NCBI GenBank assembly: GCA_016706545.1
Contig: JADJJK010000021.1
Location: 1 to 64,000, forward strand
Length of the DNA stretch: 64,000 nt
From: Myxococcales bacterium
GTDB taxonomy: Bacteria > Myxococcota_A > Polyangia > Haliangiales > Haliangiaceae
Direction of reading: 5' to 3'
This document shows positions 49,212-56,048 of the stretch, in pieces. A program made the translations under genes and the position numbers. Positions within the stretch are counted from its first letter, which is position 1; every line of letters starts with the position of its first letter. The notes beneath the pieces were generated by a model. That model searched no databases. It saw only the letters and a list, made by a program, of their open reading frames with translations, and was not told the DNA's origin.

Positions 49212-50333
49212 TCAGGCCGAAGGGTCTTCCGCCGCGGGTTGCGCCTCCGCGGGTTGCGCCTCCGCGGGTTGCGATGGCGACGCGCTCGGCGGCCCCTCCG
49301 TCACCGCATAGCCGGCGAGCGCCGCCGCCAGCTCGGAGGTCACCTGCTCCACCAGCTCCGGCGGCGAAAGCGCGCGCGCGTGCGGCCCCCACTCGAGCAC
49401 CCACGACACCAGCGGAGCCAGCGCCGCGCAGGTCAGGCTCAGCCGCACCTTGCCGTCGGCGAGCTCCTCGATGTGCTGGGTGGGGTGCCAGACCCGCGCC
49501 CGCACGTACGCGGCCTTGGCCGCCGAGAACTCGATCACCGCGCGATGGCTCTTGCCGTCTCGAGCCACGTGGACCCCGAACGCGCCTTGCAGCACGCGAT
49601 CGAGGTGAAAGTCCGGCGGCGGCGAGAACGATGATCCTCGCACCGGCTCGACCTCGCTGAACCGCTCCGCGGCGTACACCACCACCGGCGTGCCAGGCTC
49701 CAGCGCCACCGCGCGCACCTGCTCGCTGGACGACAGCCGGCACGCCACCACGTACAGGCCGTGCTTGTACAGCAACATCGTGAGCGGCGCCAGCAGCCCG
49801 CGCTGCGCCCGCCCGCGCGCGTCCTGGTACACGAAGCGCACCACCCGTCGCGACAGCACGCCGGTGAGCAGCCCGTCGAGCACATCCTCCTTGCCCTGAT
49901 AGGCCTTGGTGCCACCGTCAGGCACATAGGCGAAGCGATCGCCAAAGGTCGCGTGCTCCGCGCGCTCCTCCGGTCCCATGCGCTGCTCCAGCTTCTTCTG
50001 CAAGCTGGAGACGTCCTCCCAGAGCGGCGTGCCGCGCAGCACGTCAAAGAAGCTGCCGATGGCCAGCAGCGTGTAGCGCTCTCGCCGCGTGATCGCGATG
50101 TGGCTGTGGCTGCGCTCCAGGAGCCGCGCCGCCGCCTTGCCAGCCAGCAGCAAGCTCTCGATCTCGAAGCCCGCGGTGCGCAGCTCCTCGAGGTCCCGGC
50201 GCACCGTCCTGGTGCTCACTCCAAGCGCCTGGGCGAGCTCCGAAAGCTCGCGCCCAAGACGGAATCCTCGGAGCGCATCAAGGACCAGCAACGCCCGCGC
50301 GACTTGCCCAACTTCTCCTCGTCTATACGCCAC
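49212..50333 (-). CDS. WYL-domain transcriptional regulator, single-chain PafB/PafC-like
   Basis: 373 residues from the GTG at 50333, seven bases after a minus-strand TAGCGT (complement of 50341-50346); longer starts would run across the divergent promoter. An N-terminal winged helix-turn-helix (VARALLVLDALRGFRLGRELSELAQALGVSTRTVRRDLEELRTAGFEIE) is followed by a WYL sensor domain (RRVVRFVYQDARGRAQRGLLAPLTMLLYKHGLYVVACRLSSSEQVRAVALE) and a C-terminal WCX-type extension. The tail repeats PAEAQ. WYL regulators include the mycobacterial DNA-damage activator PafBC. The divergent gene carries a RecA-NDp-like promoter, which makes this protein the obvious candidate for its activator. DNA-damage control is inference. 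Confidence 0.9.
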   Translation of the reverse strand: MAYRRGEVGQVARALLVLDALRGFRLGRELSELAQALGVSTRTVRRDLEELRTAGFEIESLLLAGKAAARLLERSHSHIAITRRERYTLLAIGSFFDVLRGTPLWEDVSSLQKKLEQRMGPEERAEHATFGDRFAYVPDGGTKAYQGKEDVLDGLLTGVLSRRVVRFVYQDARGRAQRGLLAPLTMLLYKHGLYVVACRLSSSEQVRAVALEPGTPVVVYAAERFSEVEPVRGSSFSPPPDFHLDRVLQGAFGVHVARDGKSHRAVIEFSAAKAAYVRARVWHPTQHIEELADGKVRLSLTCAALAPLVSWVLEWGPHARALSPPELVEQVTSELAAALAGYAVTEGPPSASPSQPAEAQPAEAQPAAEDPSA

Positions 50334-50364
50334 GTTACATACGCTACCACGGGTCCGATCTCTG

Positions 50365-50396
50365 GGACAAGGGTTGTCCGTGAGCAGCCGTACCAT
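50365..50396 (+). promoter_or_regulatory. RecA-NDp-like promoter with dyad, copy A
   Basis: TTGTCCGTG (50374-50382), eight bases, TACCAT (50391-50396), ATG at 50404. The TTGTCC is the right half of the dyad GGACAA-GGG-TTGTCC (50365-50379). The 11-base distance between TTGTCC and the -10 is too short for a sigma-70 -35, but matches the RecA-NDp consensus TTGTCRGTG-N8-TAnnnT in all but one base. Copy B occurs at 53103-53133 before the paralogous gene. It lies between the WYL regulator and its divergent neighbour. Confidence 0.8.
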
Positions 50397-50403
50397 GCAG
50401 ACC

Positions 50404-50793
50404 ATGACCTCCTCATCGCATCGCGATCGTCCGACCGCTTCGCCCGCCCCTTGCGCCGCGGAGACCACTCGGTTTCCTTCCGCGGCGGCCTACGCCGCGG
50501 CGCTCGAGGCCTCGGCCGAGCGCCGCGCCCGCGGGGACGAGGGCACAGCCGACGCCGCGGCGCTGCGCGAGCTGCGGTTGCTCCTGGAGGAGAACCTCAG
50601 CGCGCTGCGCGCGGTGTACGAAGAGCAGCGCCGAACCATCGCCTCGGCGCTGCGCCACGTGGAGACGGCCCGCGACGAGCTTGGCGCGCTGAGCCAGGCG
50701 GACGCGCCGTGGGTCGCGGCGCTCGATCAGACGCGCGCGCTCATCCGCGCCGCGTTCGCCGAGATGGCCGCGGGCAAGCCGCAACAGCGGTGA
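50404..50793 (+). CDS. Small protein of the WYL-linked paralogous pair (copy A)
   Basis: 129 residues from the ATG at 50404 (ATG 50395 overlaps the -10). The N-terminal ~50 residues are variable and Ala/Ser/Arg-rich. The C-terminal ~75 residues are shared with the protein at 53140: LRELRLLLEENLSALR, V-YEEQRR-I, then PWVAALDQTRALIRAAF. This predicts two or three amphipathic helices, the first with heptad spacing, so oligomerisation or binding to a partner is plausible. No known domain, signal or membrane segment. The gene is leaderless, under a RecA-NDp-like promoter, divergent from the WYL regulator. I do not recognise the family and give no function. Confidence 0.8.
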   Translation: MTSSSHRDRPTASPAPCAAETTRFPSAAAYAAALEASAERRARGDEGTADAAALRELRLLLEENLSALRAVYEEQRRTIASALRHVETARDELGALSQADAPWVAALDQTRALIRAAFAEMAAGKPQQR

Positions 50794-51030
50794 GCCCCCT
50801 GACGGCTGCGGCGACGTTGGGAGCACCACCGAGAATCACCAAGCGCCAGCGCGCATGCCACGACAGCGCGCGCGCCTGCTGAGCGAGTCGGAGCAGCGGC
50901 CCCCAAGGACGCGAAGATGCGAGGACGCCACGAACTGCGAAATATTGCCGCAGCGATCAGCCACCGCACTTGAGGCTCCGCGGCGCGCTGACCTCGAGCG
51001 AGCCCGCTGCTACGGTGAGCTTGCGTCCCG

Positions 51031-52278
51031 ATGTCCGGAAACCTCGAGTCCACCGTTACCCTGCCGTGGCTGCTTCGCTTGCGCTGGCTGTTCTTCGCCG
51101 GCCAGCTCGTGGTGTTAAACGTCTCGCACCTGGCCAACGGCCACGACCTACACTGGCCTGTGCTGCTGGCCGCCGTGGCCACCTACGGCGTGTCCAACCT
51201 GGCGCTGGCGTTCGTTCGGCCCGCCCCCGCGCGCGTCTCCACCCTGATGGGCGGGGTCCTGGTGTTCGACGGGGTGATCCTCACCGTGTTGCTGGCGGCC
51301 TCCGGCGGCTCCACCAACCCCTTCACCGTGCTCTACCTGGTGCTCATCGCGCTGTCGGCGTTGGTGCTCGGCGCGCGCTGGACGCTCGGCCTCACCGCGC
51401 TGTCGATCCTGGCCTTTGGCGTGCTGTTTCTGGTGCCGGCCACCCACTCCATGGGCGCGGCGAACCAGGGCTTTGACAACCACCTCTACGGCATGTTCGC
51501 GGCGTTCGTGCTGGCGGCCGCGCTCATCGCGTTCTTCGTCGGCAAGATCGCGCACGCCATCAGCGCGCAGCGCGAGCAGATCGCGAGCCTGCGGGAAGAC
51601 GCGGCGCGAAACGCGCGCCTGGCCTCCGTGACCACGCTGGCCGCCGGCGCGGCACACGAGCTTGGCAGTCCGCTGGCGACCATTGCGGTCGCCGCGCACG
51701 AAGCGGCCCTGCGGGTCGCCAGCGTGCCCTCGGCGCAGCCCATCGCCGAAGATCTCCGGCTCATCTTGCTCGAGGTCGACCGGTGTCACGACATCCTGCA
51801 GCAGCTCTCGGCGCGCGCCGCCCACACCGAGGAGCCGGTGCCGGTGGCCTTGAGCGAGGTGGCGCGCAAGCTGCGCGATATCCTGGGCGACAGCCGCGCC
51901 CGGCAGCTGGCGCTCGTCTCGCCAGACTCCGACCCGAGCGTGAGGGTGCCAACCGAGCAGCTCGCGCAATCGCTGGCGGGCCTCGTGCGCAACGCGCAGG
52001 ACGCAAGCGGCGGGGACGCCCCGGTGACGCTCACGATGGAGAGCCACGCCGACACCGTCCGGATCACCGTCGAGGATCACGGCGCCGGCATCCCCGCTGA
52101 CCTGTTGCCGCGCATCGGCGAGCCGTTCTTCACCACCAAGGAGCCAGGCCGTGGCATGGGCCTTGGCGTGTTTCTCGCGCGAACCTTCTTCGAGAGCTAT
52201 GGTGGACGCCTGGAGCTGGAGTCCACCGTGGGCGTTGGAACTCGGGTGATCGCACACCTGCCAAGACGAGCCGTATGA
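51031..52278 (+). CDS. regB: RegB/PrrB-type redox-sensing histidine kinase
   Basis: 415 residues with about six membrane helices in the first 175 residues. The quinone-binding loop GGSTNPF (residues 92-98) and the H-box LAAGAAHELGSPLATIAVAAHE with His209 are RegB signatures. The redox-active Cys is conserved (Cys252 in EVDRCHDILQ). ATP-binding N, G1 and G2 boxes are present (LVRNAQDASGG; VEDHGAGIP; GRGMGLGVFLART). In proteobacteria RegB reads the quinone pool and oxygen tension. It overlaps regA by four bases. The ATG at 51031 lies 14 bases after TACGGT. The 237 bases upstream hold no recognisable gene. Confidence 0.93.
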   Translation: MSGNLESTVTLPWLLRLRWLFFAGQLVVLNVSHLANGHDLHWPVLLAAVATYGVSNLALAFVRPAPARVSTLMGGVLVFDGVILTVLLAASGGSTNPFTVLYLVLIALSALVLGARWTLGLTALSILAFGVLFLVPATHSMGAANQGFDNHLYGMFAAFVLAAALIAFFVGKIAHAISAQREQIASLREDAARNARLASVTTLAAGAAHELGSPLATIAVAAHEAALRVASVPSAQPIAEDLRLILLEVDRCHDILQQLSARAAHTEEPVPVALSEVARKLRDILGDSRARQLALVSPDSDPSVRVPTEQLAQSLAGLVRNAQDASGGDAPVTLTMESHADTVRITVEDHGAGIPADLLPRIGEPFFTTKEPGRGMGLGVFLARTFFESYGGRLELESTVGVGTRVIAHLPRRAV

Positions 52279-52832
52279 TGACAGCCGAGCAAGCCCCCTC
52301 CTCACCGATGACGATCCTCGTGGTCGATGACGACGACCGCCTCCGTGATCGCCTGAGCCAGGCGTTCGCCGAGCGCGGCTTCGACGTCCTCACCGCGGCC
52401 AACCACAGCGACGCCATCGCGGCGGCGCGTGGCCGCACGGTCCACCGGGCGCTGGTGGACCTGCGCATGCCCGGCGGCAATGGCCTGCTGGTCATCCGCG
52501 ACCTCCTGGCTCTTCATCCGGCGCTCGTGGTCGTCGTGCTGACCGGCTTTGGCAGCATCGCCACCGCGGTGGAGGCCATCCGCCTTGGCGCGCGCGACTA
52601 TCTCACCAAGCCCGCCCCCACCGACCGCATCCTCGCGGCGTTCGAGACCGAGCCTGGGCCCGTTCCGGAGCAGCTCGAGTTCGAGACGCCCTCGCTGGCG
52701 CGGCTCGAGCATGAACACATCGAGCGCGTGTTGCGTGAGTGCAACGGCAACGTGTCCAAGACCGCGCGCGTGCTCGGCATGCATCGGCGCACGCTGCAGT
52801 ACAAGCTGGCGAAGTTTCCGGTCAGCCGTTAG
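52275..52832 (+). CDS. regA: RegA/PrrA-type response regulator
   Basis: 185 residues. Receiver domain with phospho-acceptor Asp62 (RALVDLRMPGGNG), acidic pocket VVDDDDR and the switch Lys in YLTKPAP. A short Pro-containing linker leads to the Fis-type helix-turn-helix at the C-terminus (HIERVLRECNGNVSKTARVLGMHRRTLQYKLAKFPVSR), the hallmark of the RegA/ActR/PrrA family. It is co-translated with regB through an ATGA overlap. Targets in other bacteria include respiratory and redox genes; those here are unknown. Confidence 0.95.
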   Translation: MMTAEQAPSSPMTILVVDDDDRLRDRLSQAFAERGFDVLTAANHSDAIAAARGRTVHRALVDLRMPGGNGLLVIRDLLALHPALVVVVLTGFGSIATAVEAIRLGARDYLTKPAPTDRILAAFETEPGPVPEQLEFETPSLARLEHEHIERVLRECNGNVSKTARVLGMHRRTLQYKLAKFPVSR

Positions 52833-53139
52833 CGCTTCGGCCGGGTCGATATCACCGGCGAAGCCCTGGTCGCGAGCCTTCGCGCGAGTGTTCCGCGCCC
52901 TTGGCGCGCCAGCGTGCGCAGACCGCGCTCGCGGTCGAGACCGCCCCGAGACCGCCCCGAAATGGCCCCGAACCCGCCCCGGAAATGGCCCCCAGAGCCG
53001 ATCACACGATGCCGCTTGTGCATCGCGGACTACTATTGCTCAATATATTATTATCATTAATATTATCTCTGTTTTGCGAGCCCAATTTGAGCTGCAAACC
53101 GTGACAAGGGTTGTCCGCGCACGTCCGTAGTATGGGGAT
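52833..53139. other. Gap between regA and paralog B, with an AT-rich island
   Basis: 307 bases without a gene. The first ~200 bases are GC-rich with repeated GACCGCCCCGA steps. At 53036-53076 there is an abrupt AT-rich run (CAATATATTATTATCATTAA and following TATTATCTC), unlike anything else in the coding half of the window. It lies 35-75 bases upstream of the RecA-NDp-like element, where an UP element or a bending site would act. Confidence 0.55.
53103..53133 (+). promoter_or_regulatory. RecA-NDp-like promoter with dyad, copy B
   Basis: TTGTCCGCG (53111-53119), eight bases, TAGTAT (53128-53133), ATG at 53140. The dyad GACAA-GGG-TTGTC (53103-53115) is retained. Thirteen bases around the dyad are identical to copy A, plus CCGTA at the -10; bases in between differ, so this is a conserved pair of elements and not one long recent duplication. 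Confidence 0.8.
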
Positions 53140-53547
53140 ATGAACGCAACGCCTCTTGCCGCCGCCAAGCGTGCTTCTTCCGAGTACCTGCCCGAGGTGG
53201 GGCGCAGCGTGGAGCGCCGCCCGGCCCGCGCCACCTCGCCGCACGTCTTGCGCCGGGGCGCCCCCGTGCAGCACCGCCTCACCCTGGAAGAGGCGATGCC
53301 CGAGCTGCGCGCCCTGCGCGAGCTGCTGGAAGAGAACCTGGCCGCGCTGCGCGCGATCTACCTGGAGCAGCGGCAGGCCATCGGCCAGAAGATGCAGGAG
53401 CCGGGCGCCCCGGTGGAGGAGCTGCGCGCCTTGACCTTGCCCGGCGCGCCCTGGGTGACGGCGCTAGACCAGACCCGGCAGCTCATCCGCGAGTCGTTTC
53501 TCGAGATCGCGGGCGCGTATCTCCGCGCTCACGCTTCGCGCCAGTAG
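53140..53547 (+). CDS. Small protein of the WYL-linked paralogous pair (copy B)
   Basis: 135 residues from the ATG at 53140, six bases after TAGTAT. The N-terminal ~60 residues are Arg/Pro-rich and unrelated to copy A. The C-terminal part matches it closely: LRALRELLEENLAALRAIYLEQRQAI, a variable spacer, then PWVTALDQTRQLIRESFLEIA. The invariant PWVxALDQTRxLIR block suggests a functional surface. It sits just after regBA, whereas copy A sits just before, so the pair brackets the two-component system. Unknown function; shared promoter type implies co-regulation with copy A. Confidence 0.8.
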   Translation: MNATPLAAAKRASSEYLPEVGRSVERRPARATSPHVLRRGAPVQHRLTLEEAMPELRALRELLEENLAALRAIYLEQRQAIGQKMQEPGAPVEELRALTLPGAPWVTALDQTRQLIRESFLEIAGAYLRAHASRQ

Positions 53548-53831
53548 GCCTCGCGGCGACGGTCGGGGACAACACCCACGAGCAAGACAACGACCTGGCG
53601 TCCTTGTCTTCTCCGACCGCTCGCCAGGGGCGACGTCCCCGGGGCTCCTTGGGCCACTTGCAGCTCAAAAAGAACGCAGCGACTCGCCCGCGTACACGCC
53701 CACCAGGGCGCAGCATCGCGCGACCACGCACTCTTGATGCAGCGTGCCGCCCCAAGGAGCCCCGGGCATCGGGGTCAGGACCTGCCGCATCCGAGGATTA
53801 ACCTTTGTCGGGCAAGGTCGGTCCAACCGGC

Positions 53832-54278
53832 ATGCGCACCCTGGCTCTTGCTTGCCTTTCCCTTGCTCTCTTTGCCTGCGTGGCGCGGCCCGCGGCCGGC
53901 CCAGGTCCCCGCCGCGCCGAAGCTCGTGACGACCGACGCGACGCCCGCTTCGACGCCCAGTCGCGCTGGGACAAGCTCGGCGAGCGCTGGGTGGAGGGCA
54001 AGGTCGACCGCGACTCGATCCACGTCGGGAAGGCGGATGGCCGCTTCCGCAAGCTCCAGCTCGTGGTCGAACACTCCGCGCTGGAGCTCTATGACCTGGT
54101 GGTGGTGTTTGGCGACGGCTCGCAGTTCTCGCCGCCGACTCGCCTGGTGTTTGGACCGGGCAGCACCAGCCGGGTCATCGATCTCCCGGGCGACGCGCGC
54201 GTCGTCCGCCGCGTCGAGTTCCGCTACGGCAACCTGCCCGGCGGCGGACGCGCGCAGATCGAGCTGTGGGGCCGCTGA
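53832..54278 (+). CDS. Small secreted lipoprotein, DUF2541-like
   Basis: 148 residues. Signal peptide with lipobox (LALACLSLALFAC) and acceptor Cys near residue 17. The mature domain (LGERWVEGKVDRDSIHVGKADGRFRKLQLVVEHSALELYDLVVVFGDG ... FRYGNLPGGGRAQIELWGR) is a beta-sandwich-like pattern that resembles, from memory, DUF2541 (YaaI-type) proteins: strands with the DRDxI and S-R-V-I-D-L-x-G-D phrases. Periplasmic; function not known. Stands alone between paralog B and tag. A TTGTCGGGC phrase upstream lacks the required -10. Confidence 0.75.
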   Translation: MRTLALACLSLALFACVARPAAGPGPRRAEARDDRRDARFDAQSRWDKLGERWVEGKVDRDSIHVGKADGRFRKLQLVVEHSALELYDLVVVFGDGSQFSPPTRLVFGPGSTSRVIDLPGDARVVRRVEFRYGNLPGGGRAQIELWGR

Positions 54279-54367
54279 GCGGCAAACTCGCCCGGAGATG
54301 ACGCGGGGGTGACCCGGAGAATCTCGCAAGATCTCGCGACGATCTCGCGGCGATCATCGGGCGACAG

Positions 54368-55123
54368 CTAGGCGCGGCGAGGCGCCTTGCCTCGCGATTT
54401 GCCCGGCGCCTTGACCGGCGCGGACGCCGCGCCAGCAGGTGCTCGCTGAGGTCGCGGAGCCACTGACAGCGCCGGCTGGCTTGGCCGCGGCGGCGCGAAG
54501 TCGCGCCGGGCGCTGGCGACCGTCGCGCGCATGTGGCACCCCTCGACATGGTCGTTGACCAGCCCCATCGCCTGCATGAAGGCGTACATCGTGGTGGGCC
54601 CCACGAACGACCAGCCGCGGCGCTTGAGGTCCTTTGACAGCGCCAGGGAGGTGTTCGTGGACGACATCGCGCGCAGCGCCGCCCAGGTCGCGGGGCTCGG
54701 GCGCTCAGCCTGGGGCGGCTCGAACTGCCAGACGTACGCGGCCAGCGAGCCCACCTGCTCGATGAGCTCGAGCGCGCGCCGGGCGTTGTTGATCGTCGAT
54801 TCGATCTTGCCGCGGTGGCGCACGATGCCGGCGTCAGCGACGAGCCTGGCCACGTCGCGCTCGCCAAAGCGCGCGACCTTGGCTGGATCGAAGCCGGCGA
54901 ACCCGGCGCGGAAGCCCTCGCGCTTGCGCAAGATGGTCAGCCACGACAGGCCGGACTGAAAGCCCTCCAGGCACACCTTCTCGAACAGGCGCTGATCGTC
55001 GGCCACCGGGCGGCCCCACTCCTCGTCGTGGTAGCGCTGGTAGTCCTCGGAGCTGGCGCCCCAGAAGCAGCGACGCTTGCGGTCCGCTCCGGTGACCAGG
55101 CCGTCCGCAGGCGCCTCGCTCAC
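54368..55123 (-). CDS. tag: DNA-3-methyladenine glycosylase I
   Basis: Excises N3-methyladenine from DNA as the first step of base-excision repair. 251 residues; the first ~190 form the Tag domain. Zinc-snap ligands are visible: Cys in KRRCFW, His in YHDEEW, and the pair in NDHVEGCH. The substrate-pocket region with GLSWLTILRKREGFRAGFAGFD and FVGPTTMYAFMQAMGLVNDH is conserved. The ~60-residue C-terminal tail is Pro/Ala/Lys/Arg-rich (KAPGKSRGKAPRRA), likely a non-specific DNA-binding extension. GTG start at 55123. No promoter of the RecA-NDp type is seen. Confidence 0.96.
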   Translation of the reverse strand: MSEAPADGLVTGADRKRRCFWGASSEDYQRYHDEEWGRPVADDQRLFEKVCLEGFQSGLSWLTILRKREGFRAGFAGFDPAKVARFGERDVARLVADAGIVRHRGKIESTINNARRALELIEQVGSLAAYVWQFEPPQAERPSPATWAALRAMSSTNTSLALSKDLKRRGWSFVGPTTMYAFMQAMGLVNDHVEGCHMRATVASARRDFAPPRPSQPALSVAPRPQRAPAGAASAPVKAPGKSRGKAPRRA

Positions 55124-55222
55124 GAGCTGGCGCGTCCCCGCGCGCGCCCAAGGAGTTGGATCATGCGGCCATGGTTGCGTGAGTCTCGCCCCGGCGCAAG
55201 ACGTGAGCGCGGCGCCGCGCGG

Positions 55223-56002
55223 TCAGCGCTGCCGGCGGCGGCGGCGCTGTTCGATCACCTGCGTGATGATCGGCGCCAGCGGCAGCGCCACCAGCAGATA
55301 GAACGCCGGGGTGGTCAGCTCCAGGCCGCGCGGTCGGTAGATCTCTTTTGCCAGCGCGGTGACCGCCAGGTACGCGAGCACGATCGCCAGGCCGCAGGCC
55401 TCCCAGAGGCCGCGCTCGATCAAGGACGATCCGGCGCCGGGCGCGGGTGGCGCGGGTGGCGCGGGTGGCGGCGGGCCGTCCGCGCCGTCCGCGGCGTCCG
55501 GCCGCAACAGACCGCGCCAGCGCGCCACGTCCCAGAGCAAGAGCCCAAGCGTGCCAAGCCACATGAGCGTCACCACCGTGGTGGTGGGCAGGCGGGCGGT
55601 GCTCCAGCAGAACGCGCCGATCGCGGTGAGGATGGGGAAGGCCATCGCCGCGCCCAGCGCCGCGTACCGCTGGGTCAGGAGCAGCACCGCGGTGAGCACC
55701 TGGAGGGCGCCGACCGCGTGATAGAAGGCCCCGGTGTCACGGAAGGCGTGAAGAAAATCATGAAACGCGCCGTGGTTGGCAGGGTCGGTGAACGGCTGCC
55801 CCAGGATCTTCTTGAGGCCAGCGGGCAGAAACGCAAAGCCTATCAGTAGCCGCAGCCAGACCACGGCCAGGTGGGCCCAGCGGCGCTGGCGAAGCCGCGC
55901 GATCAGGTCGGTCACCAGGTGTCCCGCTCGACGGGCGAGGCCGCCCTGGGCAGCCGCTCGCGCGATGCCGCTCGGCGTCCCGGTGCGCTCCTCGAGGGTC
56001 AC
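55223..56002 (-). CDS. DoxX-like integral membrane protein
   Basis: 259 residues from a GTG at 56002, 46 bases after the ATP-grasp stop. Four to six hydrophobic helices; the first (WLRLLIGFAFLPAGLKKILG) matches the DoxX signature of an R-x-x-x-G-x-x-F-x-x-x-G-x-x-K type. A Pro/Ala/Gly-rich loop of about 25 residues (DGPPPPAPPAPPAPGAGSS) splits the two halves. DoxX-family proteins take part in quinone-linked or thiosulfate redox reactions in some species, but most are uncharacterised. Probably the second gene of an operon with the ATP-grasp protein. Confidence 0.75.
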   Translation of the reverse strand: MTLEERTGTPSGIARAAAQGGLARRAGHLVTDLIARLRQRRWAHLAVVWLRLLIGFAFLPAGLKKILGQPFTDPANHGAFHDFLHAFRDTGAFYHAVGALQVLTAVLLLTQRYAALGAAMAFPILTAIGAFCWSTARLPTTTVVTLMWLGTLGLLLWDVARWRGLLRPDAADGADGPPPPAPPAPPAPGAGSSLIERGLWEACGLAIVLAYLAVTALAKEIYRPRGLELTTPAFYLLVALPLAPIITQVIEQRRRRRQR

Positions 56003-56048
56003 GGCGGGGGCGCCTCGCTGCGCTGCGTCTGGCGGCTGCGCCACTCCG

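Noticed and set aside
49201..49219. CGGCCT/AGGCCG hairpin between selO and the WYL gene as a bidirectional terminator
   Set aside because: Six-base stem without T-run and partly inside the WYL coding region; too weak to list.
53816..53834. TTGTCGGGC phrase before the small lipoprotein at 53832
   Set aside because: It matches the first half of the RecA-NDp consensus, but the base pair group eight positions on is TCCAAC, not TAnnnT.
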